Assembly: GCA_029298735.1 (NCBI GenBank)
Contig: JANSLP010000067.1
Coordinates: forward strand, 62,001 to 126,000
DNA: 64,000 nt
From: Ophiostoma sp. CBS 140.51
Taxonomy: Eukaryota > Ascomycota > Sordariomycetes > Ophiostomatales > Ophiostomataceae
Direction: 5' to 3'
The notes beneath the pieces were generated by a model. The model was given only the letters and a program-made list of their open reading frames with translations, did no database searches and was not told the origin of the DNA. The translations under genes and the position numbers were made by a program. Below are positions 43,601 to 55,180 of the stretch, one piece after another; positions within the stretch are counted from its first letter, which is position 1; every line of letters begins with the position of its first letter.

Positions 43601-44949
43601 GGGTCTCAGAGGGCAGGTCCTTGGCCGGGGCGATCTCGACGACCTTCTGGTGACGGCGCTGGACGGAGCAGTCACGCTCGTACAGGTGAACCATGTTGCC
43701 GTGGTTGTCACCGAGCAGCTGGACCTCAATGTGCTTGGGTTTGTCGAGGAAGCGCTCGACGAAGCAGGTGCCGTTACCGAAGGCAGACTTGGCCTCGGAC
43801 GTGGCACGCTCAAAGCTCTCCTTGAGCTCGCTCTGCTCGCGGACGACACGCATACCGCGACCACCACCACCGTAGGCGGCCTTGATGATGATGGGGAAGC
43901 CGTACTCGTCGGTGAAGCTCTTGGCCTCCTCGAAAGTGGCGATGGCGCCCTTGGTACCGGGGACGACGGGGACGTTGGCGGCGATGGCCAGCTTACGGGC
44001 GGACACCTTGTCACCGAGAGCGTCAATGACGTCAGGGCTCGGGCCGACGAACTAAGAGTGTTAGGAAGGCGCGACTCGTCATGCGACACACAAAACAGGC
44101 AGGAGCGACTCAGACAGGAACTTACGATAAGACCGGCCTTCTCGACGTTGCGGGCGAATTCGGCGTTCTCGGACAGGAAACCGTAGCCGGGGTGGATCAT
44201 CTGGACGTCGTGCTCGACGGCGATCTTGATGATCTCGTCGCCGGCCAGGTAAGCGCCGACGGGGGTGTACTGGCCGCGCTTGCCAATGACGTAAGCCTCA
44301 TCGGCCTCTGTTATTGTTAGTCACCGTGAATTTACTCCTGTAAAAAGAGAGAACAACGTACTCTGTCTGTGCATGCTCAGGCGATCCTCGTAACTACACA
44401 ATTAGCATGCTGAAGGGACACGGGCTGCGGTGCGCGGTGCGCATAGCACGGGTTGGCGGAGTCGGTGCGTTACCTGAAGACGGCCACGGTGTGGAGGGAC
44501 AGCTCGTGGGCCTGTGATATTGTTAGCTACGTCATGAATGGCAACAAGCAATGAGGAGGGAGGGATAACTCACGGTTCTGAAAATCTGTAAAGCGGGACA
44601 TGGTGTCAGTAAGTTTGCTCGCGTCAAATGGCCTGATCTTTTCCAGATCGTGGAGCTTCTAACACGAAGAATTCGCATAAAAGCTTATCGACGGGGGTCA
44701 CACATACACGAATAGCTAGGAAACAGTTAGCAAGCCATTGACGTCAATTGTCACCCAATCACTTTTTAAAACGGGTCGCAACTCACGAATCTCGCCACGG
44801 TTGGCAACCAGGAGCTTCCGTAGCTTCATGATGCTGGAGTTGGCGCGGATGCGCTGGATGGAGGCTCCCTCCTTGGGCGGGGCATCGTCGTCAAAGACCT
44901 CCTCAAAGGCATCCTTGTTGGCGCCGTCGAGAAGCGGTTCGGAGGCCAT
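40616..44949 (-). CDS. pyc: Pyruvate carboxylase
   Basis: Biotin enzyme converting pyruvate, bicarbonate and ATP to oxaloacetate (anaplerosis, cytosolic in fungi). Eight exons: 44787-44949, 44708-44715 (8 nt), 44574-44585 (12 nt), 44474-44511, 44362-44393, 44126-44307, 43205-44051 and 40616-42918, total 1194 aa. Phases join exactly and restore the family text GEIPIRIFRTAHELS then SYEDRLSMHRQKADEAYVIG. Biotin carboxylase domain: about 42-490 with ATP-grasp loop GGGGRGMRVV. Carboxyltransferase: DTTWRDAHQSLLATRVRT, with the metal-binding Asp and His. Biotinyl domain: SAMKMEM with K1158. Most introns have GTRNGT-type donors and CTAAC branches; the last uses an AAG acceptor and gives PFYDS where most homologues have PHYDS. 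An upstream in-frame ATG at 45033 has no conserved residues, so 44949 is preferred. Confidence 0.95.
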
Positions 44950-47900
44950 ATTTGCGGATTTGGCGAATTTGGCGAAAGACCGGAGGGGAAAGAAGGTCGA
45001 GAGGGCGGGGTCTCGAGCTGGATAAAGCTCCAAGCTCAGCGGAAAACAGAGGAGCTTTGCTCAGGCGGATGAGACGCTCTGTTTTGAGAGTTTTGTAAGT
45101 ACAACGAAAGGTGGGGTAGTAAACAATAAGAAGCTGGAGAAGAAAAGAGAAAAAAAGGAGAAAAGGAAGAAAGGGAAAGAAAAAGAGAAGAGAAAAAGAA
45201 GAGAGAAGAGGGAAAAGGAGAAAAGGAAAGGGAAGTAGAACGAGTGAAAACTAAAAAGTAAGTCGAAAGAGGGGGAGCTAATAACACAAGCAAAGCCCAG
45301 ATAAGCTCTCGTCTGAGACAAGCTCCCCAAGAATACAGATAGTCGCGGTGGTGAGAGGAGAGAGGGGAAAGAGTCACGCCAACCAACCAAAAACGGTAGA
45401 CGAAAAAAAGACAAAAAAAAGATGCCAATTGTTTCAATAGCACCGGCTCCAAAAAGCCCAGCAAAAAAAAACGGTTCTAAATGCCAAACGGGCCAAGACT
45501 TTGGTGACGGGCGAGAGCGAACGAGGGAATTGTGGACAAATGAACTATGGGCGTGAGGTAATATGCTTTGTGTGGCGAAACAAGAGGAGCGAAGCGCACG
45601 AGATAGTGGAGATGGGTGGGAGAGACAAGGCCGAGCGACACGAGAAAGGCAGAAGCAGCAGAAAAAGCGGCCGAGCGACAAAGAACGGCGGCAGGCTGTG
45701 ACAAGGCACAACTGTGATTCCCAGAACAACAACCAAAACTAGAACACCACAACACCACAATTTCAACAATCGAGGGTATGGCGGCTAGCTCTTAGTGCTT
45801 TGTTCTGTCGTCGTAGACGGGACGCGGGATTTTTCTGTAAATCGACTTTTCTGGAGCTCCTTTTGGGTCGCGTTTGATTCTTTTTTGTCATTTTCTTGTC
45901 TGTCCTCCTTTTTCGGCGCGCTCTCATTGATGGGATTGGCTTCTGACTTTTTGGCCTCGCTCGTAGTCTCGGGGGCACGGGATGTGACGCAAGTGTATGT
46001 AATCGTGCAAGGCGGTAGACACGGTGGAACTGGGGAACAAACAAAAATAACAAATAAAAATGACCGCATAGCTGAAATAGCTTGTGACTGACCTTGGGGT
46101 TTGGGAGAGAAAAACAGCGAGGCAAAGGCCGGTGCACACGCAAGAGGGTCGGATTTGGTGACAGGATGCACCTTTGTCAATGCAGACTTGTATGTAAGGT
46201 GTAAGAGGGGAGAGGCGGCAGGCCAGAAAGGAGAAAGCAAGACAGGGGAAATAGAAAAGGGGGGGGGGATGTTAAAAGGAAGAGCGAAGGGAGGGAGCAG
46301 CTGTTGATGTAATGGGCGGCAGAGCGCTTTGTGACGGCAATACGTCAAAATAACGGCGGGATGGATCGGGGCAGGCGGCTCAAGAAGAAGCAACAAAAGC
46401 CAATCGGGAACGTAATGAATAAAGGGTGAGGGAACGTGAACAGACGAAGACGAAAAGGAAAAGGAAGACAACAAAAAGGAAGCTCGGAAAACAAGACTCT
46501 GGTTATGAAACGCCAGTCCGGGCGAGAGCGAGCATCACCGAGCAAGAGCAACAGGCGACACAAGACAACGGCCCACGGACTACGGAGCAGGCGTGCAGCG
46601 TGCAGCAAAGAATGGCGGCGTGTCAGACGTCTGCTTTCGACTTTCTTGTCTCTCTCGCGCAGAGCTTCAGCGCATGTGGGCAGCTCAAACTTTTGGTGGA
46701 GTCGACTAGCTATTTTGGGCGCATCGCATGTTCTTTTATCGCTTTTTTGTGTGGCCGTTTTTATATTGGTTTTTTTCCCATCCTCCCAATTGGCATCTCT
46801 CGGCCTTGTTTGGTCTCTGTTTTAATTGCTCTATCGTCTCTTTTATTGTCGTGAGATTGTGCCTTCCGTTTCTGCTCGTCTGATATATAATGGGGGAGAA
46901 CGTCGTCCTGATCACTCTTTCCTCGACCGTTTGCAGCTGTCGATCGGAGGGCAGGACCGACCGGGACCATCACTCATGCGCACCTGCCAATTTTTCCAAT
47001 CTGCCAATCCAATTGGCAATCCAATTGCCTGGCGTGCAGCGGCTACCTTCTAGGCTTTACCCCACGAAAGTTCGGCTACAGAGCGAACAGAGGCCTAGGC
47101 TGGGCGTTGTTTGCCGTGGAAAAAGGTACCACTCGCCTCGGGACGCCATGAGCGAGAGGGAAGTGAAAGAAAGGCGAACAATAAGACAGAAAAAAGAGAG
47201 GGGCCGTGTCAGAAGGTGAGGGGCAGGCAAAAAAGCAGGAGCCAACGGATTACGGTTCCCACTGGCGGGGCAGCTGTGCCTGCAGTAGGCACTAGGGCAG
47301 GTGCGAACAAGAGCGCTCTCACAGGCCAGGCCTGGGCAGGAACGAGTACCTCGCCCAGGTACTTTCCCAAAGGAGCAGTAAAAGTAGCCCACGAGGTCAC
47401 CTCGTCACTAACAAATTATCCAATTGACAAGAAGGCGCGTCCATGATGCCTTCCGATCTCTGGGGGTAGACGGGATGCCCAACCAGGAAGGAACAACCAA
47501 CAATACACAATCGCGGCAGTGTGACCAACGAACCAGACTATGGCTGGGCGCATCCCGCAGTGCAGTAACTGACCAAGAACAGTATATCTCGCAAGCTGCA
47601 ACGATCAACGATAGATAGATTGTGATGTAAGTGTAGATATGTCGTAGATATGTACGTGCCGGTGGCGTAGAGATACGACGCCAGGAAAGCGACCAACCAG
47701 CTTGCGAGGCATTCCTGCCTGTGTAATCGTCTCCAACAGAAACCAGAAAGAGCGGCCGCACCAACAGTCGTGCCTGCCGTTTACCGTCGACTTCCCTACG
47801 GACGGCGGACCATCTTCGGGAAGCCAGCTGGCGCTGCCCCTGAAGCCTAGAATCTGATCCGGGGAGAGAACAACATTACTTCCAACAATTAATGATCAAC

Positions 47901-50900
47901 AATCAACCATGCATGAAGGACCTTTGACGCCCGTGTCTTCCTTGCGACGAAATGTACCTTATCGCAATGCCAGATGCCCCTTCTGTCGTCATCGTTCGTT
48001 TTCGTTGTTCTCGTTCTTTTCGTTCAGCCGAGGGTAACGACGGGCAAGCAAAATAAAACGCCTAAAACTCCCAGACTTCTCTCTATTACACCTGAGATCG
48101 AGGATCGCCCTTGCGAAAAGGCCAGGATACGCAAGCAGCAATAGTGCTTTGATGGTGGCTGGATAGGGCCTTCGTCCTTCAGGGGGCCAACTGTCACGGG
48201 CCCAGGAAAATCGATATGCTCGGCACAAAGGAAGACGAGAGAGGCAAAGTCGCCCCCTCTATCAACATACGACAGAACACAACTCCAATACACGACGTAT
48301 CTTGCAAGTTGCCAGCTACTACTCTCCAGCACAAGAGGAGGGACCCCCACTGGCGGGGTCAGTGTCAAGAGGAGTGTACCACAGCACGAGCCAGGCCAAG
48401 GCTAGGGCCGGCCGTGACGACCGCCAGAAGCTGGCTCGAGCTTTTTGGAGAAAAGACAAAGACGCGACGCATCTGCACCTCTCACCGTCATTTTGCAAGC
48501 CAACCTCCGTTTTGGGAGTGCAAAAACATTGCATCTCGGCCGTTCTGGCGAGAAACTTGGCCTTGGCCCGTCATCTTGTGAAATGTGCATCGACGGCCAA
48601 GGGCCAATACCGCCTATCTACAGTATTTACCGAGCACAATTGTGAAGCAAAAAGCAAGCAGAGGCAACGATCATACCAGTTCGAGATGCATATCTCACAG
48701 CTTACGAGTGCACAGCACAAGAGCATAGCGCCGCCAAGCAGCAGTATGTCTCTGATCGTCTGGTCTCGCCCTGAACAACCCGCCCTGGGCTGGCCCGGGC
48801 GCTTGGATAAGGACATCACGGTTTTCCTCAAAAATCTCCGTTCCATATTTCGACACGATATGTTCCTTCGAACGTATCTTTTTGAAGTCGGCTATTCGAT
48901 ACTTCTCTTGACTCAGGCCCCGGACAACCGCTCCCCCATTGGTGTGTACTTTGACAGTGGGACGGACGCCAATGGCCCAGCCCAGGCCCAGTCCAAGGGA
49001 CAAGCACTGACAACGAGACAACCTAAAAGAAAGAAACGGTAAAAAAGAAACGACGTCAATAAAAACTAGCCTCTTTGGGCTATCGCCCTACCATCCCGTA
49101 TCTTTCGACGGACGCAAAAGAAAAGTCTCCAGTTCCTGGCTCAGTCACTGGCTGTCCAAATCGTCTGGTTTGCGATGGTGGGTGGTCCCTCCGACCTCGG
49201 CTGACACCGGTGAAATTACCCGTGGGAAAAGGCAGCGAAAAAAGCGACGAGGACCCTCAATGGACTGGGAAAGAAAAAAAGACCGAGAAATCGAAATGTC
49301 CAAAAATCATGGCATTCTGACAGAATGCGCTTTTTTCTTGTCTCGTCTTCTCGATCTTTTGGTCCGTCCCGCCCACATGGTCATCTCTGTTTTCTGGTCC
49401 TTCCTCTTTTCTCACATCCTTCCCTGATCACCTGGACTGAGTCATATATGGGAAATGTAACTCATGTGACATGGGACAAGATCACCAGCTTCTCAGGATT
49501 TTTTGGCGTGCCACCGTGATGCCCAGATATCCCAGATGCCCCCCATTCCAATCCTGGCCCCAGCCTGGCTGGCCCCTCTACCGGCCGCTGGACTGGACCC
49601 CCATCCTCTAAATCCCCCATCCCTCGTCTCGATCTGTGCCCCCGTCATCCCTTCCAAATTGAAACAAATACGAATTGATCATAAAAAATCTCCTGGGCGT
49701 GGGGAGGACAGCGGACAACGGCATTCATTCGGCCTTGTTCTTCGGCCTGTCTCGCCTTGTTCCCTTTTGCTTGGTTGGCTGGACCTGCCAGTTTATTTTT
49801 GGAGATCGTCAATCTTGTGCTTCCTTTTTATTGCTCCCTTATTGTATCATTATTCCATTCGTCGTTCCTGGGACATCACCAAAGCGGCTCTTACAAGGCT
49901 CTCACGGCTCTGGTTGGACGGCGGCTGGCTCGCGTCCAAGTACCGCTTTTAGAGAGCTTGGAGTGTGTCTTCTTTGAGCAAATCACCACGTTTGCCGCAG
50001 CCACCCCCCAAGATCTTGGACTTTGGGACCCCCCGCGTTTACCTACCGTCTTTGGTCGGTGCTCGCCAGAATTGAAATCCCATTCGATTTTGCCATTGGC
50101 CACTGGCAAGGCCGTATTTTCCAACGCGCTTCTCGCGTCGCGCTGGGGAAGCTGTACTTGTACATCATAACTCTTTTGGCCAGCTCGCATCGAATCACCT
50201 GATACTATCTGCATCCTACAAAGGTGCAGACACAATGCAGATGCACACGAGATCATGCACTTCTTTTGCACAAATCACACACACCAGTACCCGACAGAAA
50301 CCGCCATTTGAGAGTACGTATATACGAAAGAGCTGAGGAGCCTTCGCATCGCATTTCCCTTGCTGGAGTCAGAGGACAAGAAAAAGGTAAACACAGCCGA
50401 GAGTTGCTGCATAACACCACAGGACCTCTTCGACTTTCCTTTCTGTCCACTTTTCTTACGTTTCTGTTACGGTTTGCCGAGCTACTCGTTTCAACCTGCC
50501 GAGCTTCACTTGTGAACAAGAATAATAGAAATGTATGAAGAAGAAGGAACATCAAAGTCCTAGATGGACCACGCCGGACCCGCCGGCTTCTCCCGAAACA
50601 CCAAGCAAGACCAGCACGGCCCCATATGCTCATGTGAGTTGCAAAAAATAAGAATAGCTTCCGTGAAAGTACGGTCAGGAGAGAACAATAATAAAGAAGA
50701 AGAAGATACAAGAAAATAGACGGCGTGTTAAAGAAACGGGGTACGGGGTAATGATAAGCTATGCCACATACAGGACACACAAGACTCGAGATGCATGAAG
50801 CATGAAGCATGCATCCATCACATTTTCCAAAGCTTTCTCCGAGTGAAGGGCGAGGGGAAGTGGCTGTCAGAGAGCCCTCATATATATTCCACGGAGAACT

Positions 50901-53218
50901 GGACCGAGACAGCTGTGCAAACGGATCATAAAGTACTGCCCAGAAAGAAGCAATGTAAAACGTAAAAGAAAACTGCATAGGGCCATTGATCAGGACGGTG
51001 AGGTTATCACCTCTTGACACGAGGATAAGAGCTCCCCTCCTTCTCCAACACTCCGTAAGGTTTAAGAGCCGAACAAAAACAGTAAGAGCCTTGAGCTTGC
51101 CCCGTGCTCCCGCATTTTCCCAAGGCTAGGCTGGTGACTGGTGCGTGCCCTTCTCCCGCTTTTTTTTAGAGAAAAGGAGTGAGGCGTGGACTTCCTTGAC
51201 GGAGAACACTTCCTCTTCGTTCTCGTGCCTTTACTTTCCCCGCAAAACCTTCTCCAGGTCTGGACCAACGTTCCTTCTCCCCTTTCTCGTCAATATCTAC
51301 TACGAGCGGATACTAGAGTAGCCGTTCCTGGGGGCATCAGGGGTATCGGGCAGATGTTGGGGCCCTTCTTCCGTGCGTTCGTCCGGGTTGTCTCGGGATC
51401 CCGGGAATCTTCGGGAAGAACCAAAAATTAGAAGAAACCGGGGAAAGAGGGGACCGCCACCCCCCATAGAAACGAAAACGTTAGTTGAAGCCATGTGCTT
51501 TTTATGGGAATGGGACATGTGGAAAAAAAGAGGAGCCCAAAGGATGGGTAGTGATGGGTATTGATGGATGTCGTTTTTCTTACTTCGATATTTTTGGTAT
51601 TTTCGGTGTAGGCTCGGTAAGGCTGCTTGTCCGGAAGCCCGACTCCCGATTGGTGGATGGGACCTCAAGTAAACAACTACCGGCCGTCAACCGGTCTACA
51701 CAACAGAGTGTTCAAGGACGTCAGAATCTGCTTGAAACGGTAGTCTTCCAGAAGAGTTTGCTGTTGTTCCTTTTGACGAGTTTTATTCTATTTTTCGTCA
51801 ATCAGAAGAACTGTGAAAATAAAGTACATAAGTGTACCATTGATGGATTTTTTTTTCTCCAGAAATTGTTTTTTCAAAACCCATTTCCAAAAAGAATAAA
51901 TCAATAAAAATAGAAAATAAGAAACATTAAGTTTTGTGATACAGGAATATAAGATGAATCACAAGTACAGTGTCCATGACATCTTCCGGGTCACTTGAGG
52001 AAACACACCAGAGCCGCTGGCAATATAAGATCAGATTTGCACCACGGGACGACGCCCGGCCGGAAGCAGCATCACGACCGCGCCAACACCTTCCCTTTCT
52101 TTGTTCTAAGTAAGAAGATAAAGCACGCCATTGTTGCACATGTTTCAAAGAACCCTTATGCTCTTCATATTGATGCCCAATATTCACTCCCCGTCCAATG
52201 GCTTCTTCCACGTGTGTCGGCACCTTCCACCTCCACCTCCAACCACCACATCTCGTGTAACTATACAAAAAACCTCAAAGTGCCGAAGTAAAAAAACCAG
52301 ATATAGAGATGCCAAGAGGCTACCTGGTTTGACCCTGCCCAGCCTCGGCGGTTGAACGAGATGCACATAAAAGACGAGATTTACAAAAACGGTCAGCGTG
52401 GACGTAGGCGGCCCCGTCGCCAACCCTCTAGACGAGGCACAATTCTGACCTGGACGAAACCTCAACGAGACCTGCAGCATCACCTTCGGCGCGAGGTGCG
52501 CGGTATTGAAGCAGCACAGCATCATCACAGCAGCTCTTGGCATAAGGATGCTCCCAATATCACTGTCGGTGCTCGTTACGGCTGCCTTATCTGGTGCTCG
52601 TACAAAGCTCTTTTTGTTGGTACCGATATGTGAAAAGTCGTTGTACACGTGTCTCTCTCGGCCGAATATCCCTGGAATATGCAATCGTGCAATCTTACAG
52701 CCATTCTTGGACGTGATCCAGGCGTCCTTGGCTCTCGCTTCAGTCTTCACTGTCAAGATATCGATAAGAAGTTTGAGGATGTAACTAAAAGTGAATCGTA
52801 ACGTAAATGACGATCCCCCACTGCTCTGAGTGCCAATGTGGTGATCGCCCTCTCATATATAACCTGACCAAAACCAAGAAATAAGGCGTTGCAGTCCGCC
52901 AGTGCATCAATGAAAACACCGTACCCCCTTCTCCTACCCAGCTCCATATCCCTTTTCACAATCTCTGCGCCCTGACCGTCCATTTTTGAAACATAAAAAA
53001 GCATTGTATTTGTTTGGGTTTTGGTAGCTTTCGCCAACCGGGTAGGTTTGTGCCGATAGATTGGCCCGATAGATGTGCGCCCTGTATATAAGGGCAGTCC
53101 CCCGCCTTCCTCCTCCACGTCCCATATCCCATTCCATATCTATATGCCATATCCTGTTACCCAAGATATTCACCCTTCCACGCCCCCTCCACTCGTCATT
53201 ATCCTCTCCGCGCACTGT
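44950..53218. other. 8.3-kb region without a recognisable gene
   Basis: The left end must be the pyc promoter and leader; the right end the MPC1 3' flank. I find no frame with coding composition or family motifs on either strand, no transposon ends, and no tRNA or 5S rRNA. There is a long polypurine tract (45131-45260), a G9 run at 46260, a TATATAA-like element at 46881-46888 (+) and a hairpin-flanked TATATAAG at 53088-53096 (+). Unseen multi-exon or noncoding genes are possible. Confidence 0.5.
45131..45260. promoter_or_regulatory. Polypurine/polypyrimidine tract upstream of pyc
   Basis: About 130 nt almost purely A/G on the plus strand, thus CT-rich on the pyc strand, centred 250 nt upstream of the pyc ATG. 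CT tracts of this kind are typical of strongly expressed filamentous fungal promoters and mark transcription start regions. Confidence 0.5.
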
Positions 53219-54331
53219 TTACTTCTTCACGGCAGCCTCGATCTTGGCCTCGGCGGCCTTGGCCTGCGTCTTGGCCGCCTCCAGGACGCCCGTTACGCTC
53301 GAGGTAGCGGCGGACGCGGCGTCCTTGCCGCCCCAGTGGTGGTAGTTCATGTAGCGGTAGCCCTGGGTGAGCTGCGAGGCCTCGTTGACAAAGTGGCAGA
53401 GGAAGAGGAGGTAGTTCTTGGGGGTGACGGCCAGCGAGTAGCGCATGAAGGTGGCCGAGTAGATGACGAGGGCGAAGGTCATCTTGCCGGAGATCCTGGA
53501 CGTACGTGTTAGAGGTGTCAATTTATTGGAGCAGGGTGGTAGCGGGGACCTACAGATCCGGGCTCTTCTGGGTGTCCATGACAGCGGCGACTGGGATACC
53601 AAAGTTGGAGACGGGGCCCCAGAAATCTGAGAAAAAACGCGTTGTTAGTATGAAGTGATCGTAGACGACGGGACATATGACTCCTTCCGCGTGCCGAGCT
53701 CCAGGTTCGGGATCAAGGTGTTGACCGGCATGATGTCGAAGAGGGATATTTGTGCTCGATACCATGATGTGGGCTGCCCTGCCGAGCCTCGAACAGGAAC
53801 ATCGCAACGTCCTGACAGCACACGGACGGTGATCTCCCGCTCGGCGCTTTAATCATGGTGGCGACACGGGTAGCCCAATTGCGAGTCGCGGGGACTAGCA
53901 ATACTGCCACGACGATGTGCATGCATCTTCCTACATGCACGCGGACACATGAAGCCATGCAGCGACTTTATCGTCGAGCACCCGGGTTCAAAAAGGGCCA
54001 GGGCCGGTCATCGGCGGAAGGCGGCGCCACGGTGCGACATCGCCGACGCCCTTGTCTCGACCTGCCTCCTCCTCAAGAGCCCTCTCCCATTATATATCCT
54101 CCTCTTGCGCATCTTTCAGTCCCATATACTGTCGTCGTCGAGGCACGGGCGGTGGTCGAAAGCATCGTGGTTTGGGTCGCCCGGACTTTGCGGACAAGGG
54201 CAGTCCAGCGAGCGGAGGAGTCATATTTTTCGAGAAAAAGGTCACAAAAGATACGTACGCGTTGAGCAAATGTAGTCGGTCACCGGGTTGGACCGGATCT
54301 TGGTGTTTGCCGCCTTAATGAAAGCCGCCAT
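53219..54331 (-). CDS. MPC1: Mitochondrial pyruvate carrier subunit MPC1
   Basis: Small inner-membrane protein that, with MPC2/MPC3, imports pyruvate into the matrix. Three exons, 54259-54331, 53554-53626 and 53219-53495, give 140 aa. Phases restore the conserved block STHFWGPVSNFGIPVAAVMD and PDLISGKMTFALVIYSATFM, followed by RYSLAVTPKNYLLFLCHFVN and QLTQGYRYMNYHHWG, which define MPC1. An Ala/Lys-rich helix (about 108-140) is an extra C-terminal tail compared with the metazoan protein. Intron 1 is 632 nt, long for this genome (others 50-290 nt); intron 2 is 58 nt with donor GTAGGT and branch CTAAC. GATAAG and CACGTG sites lie about 350 nt upstream. Confidence 0.95.
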
Positions 54332-55180
54332 TGTGTGTGGTTGTGGTGAGGAGAGGGGGAATTTCGAGATATGTCGTCGATGCGAGATGTCGTTGTTGAA
54401 TCGAGGTTTGGATTTCGCGGGTTGCAAAGTTGGTTGCACCCAAATGGCAAATGGTAAAAAAAAGCGGAGTGGTTGGTTGGTTGAATTGGTTGGGAAAAGT
54501 CCACAGGGGGGGTTCCTTCGAGCTTTCCAGGGGCGCTTCAGGGGGCAAAGAAGCATAGTCATAGCTTTTGCCCCGAAAATAGGCGGGAACTTCGGACTTG
54601 CCCCTCTACGTCCGGGCGGACCTGGCTCTGCTTGTTTTCGAGCTTTCTCGCGCTGAATCGCCCCGAGCGAAACCGCGCGATAAGAGTCACGTGCGCTTAC
54701 TGGGCGTTAGGAAGACGACAGCATACTGATGGAAAGTTGATATGACGCTGTATCGCGGTCAATGTAGACATGTAGATGAGTTGTTTATGAGCTTTCAATA
54801 CTGTCTTTACTATGCAAACAAATGGACATCGATTGGTATCATTTGGGCCGACTTTACCCCTGACCAACGTCCAACCTACTTCAACGGTTGACGGGTCTGA
54901 CTGGCACAAGAAACTAGCTATAAAACTTATCATATCCCCTTGATGTTTTTGTATATCGCCATTGATTTAAATTGAATTCTTTTGCCTTTTTTTGAAGTGT
55001 GGTGCCCTATCTCAGAAACGCCGTATGTAGAAAAGAAAATAACAAACAAGATATCAACAAACATCCCTCAACCTCTGACATGAAACTAAAAGCAACGTGC
55101 TTCCATCGCTGTGCCCAACATAATGCTGACTGGCACTACTAGCCGACAACCTTGCACAGCCTACACACCCCATTCGGCTA
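54332..55180. other. Intergenic: MPC1 promoter, SmB 3' flank
   Basis: About 850 nt. It contains GATAAG (54679-54684) and TCACGTG (54687-54693), then an AT-rich stretch belonging to the SmB 3' side. No gene seen. Confidence 0.55.
54679..54693. promoter_or_regulatory. GATA site next to CACGTG upstream of MPC1
   Basis: GATAAG followed 3 nt later by CACGTG, 350-360 nt before the MPC1 ATG. These match fungal GATA-factor and bHLH consensus words; occupancy is not shown. Confidence 0.35.

Noticed and set aside
45785..46474. 229-codon minus-strand frame upstream of pyc
   Set aside because: Ser/Phe/Pro-rich translation of a polypyrimidine promoter region; no family features.
47620..47660. Short GTAGATATGT tandem
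   Set aside because: Only two imperfect units; no array or terminal repeat structure.
47258..48359. 13-mer CCCACTGGCGGGG present twice (47258 and 48347)
   Set aside because: Repeats of this length are expected by chance in 64 kb, and the flanks do not align.
48302..49042. 246-codon plus-strand frame in the 8.3-kb empty region
   Set aside because: No recognisable family, no coding bias, and a basic low-complexity end; not supportable as a gene from sequence alone.
50253..51020. 255-codon minus-strand frame with hydrophobic patches
   Set aside because: Hydrophobicity comes from AAG/GAA-rich antisense DNA (runs of Leu/Phe/Tyr); no conserved motif.
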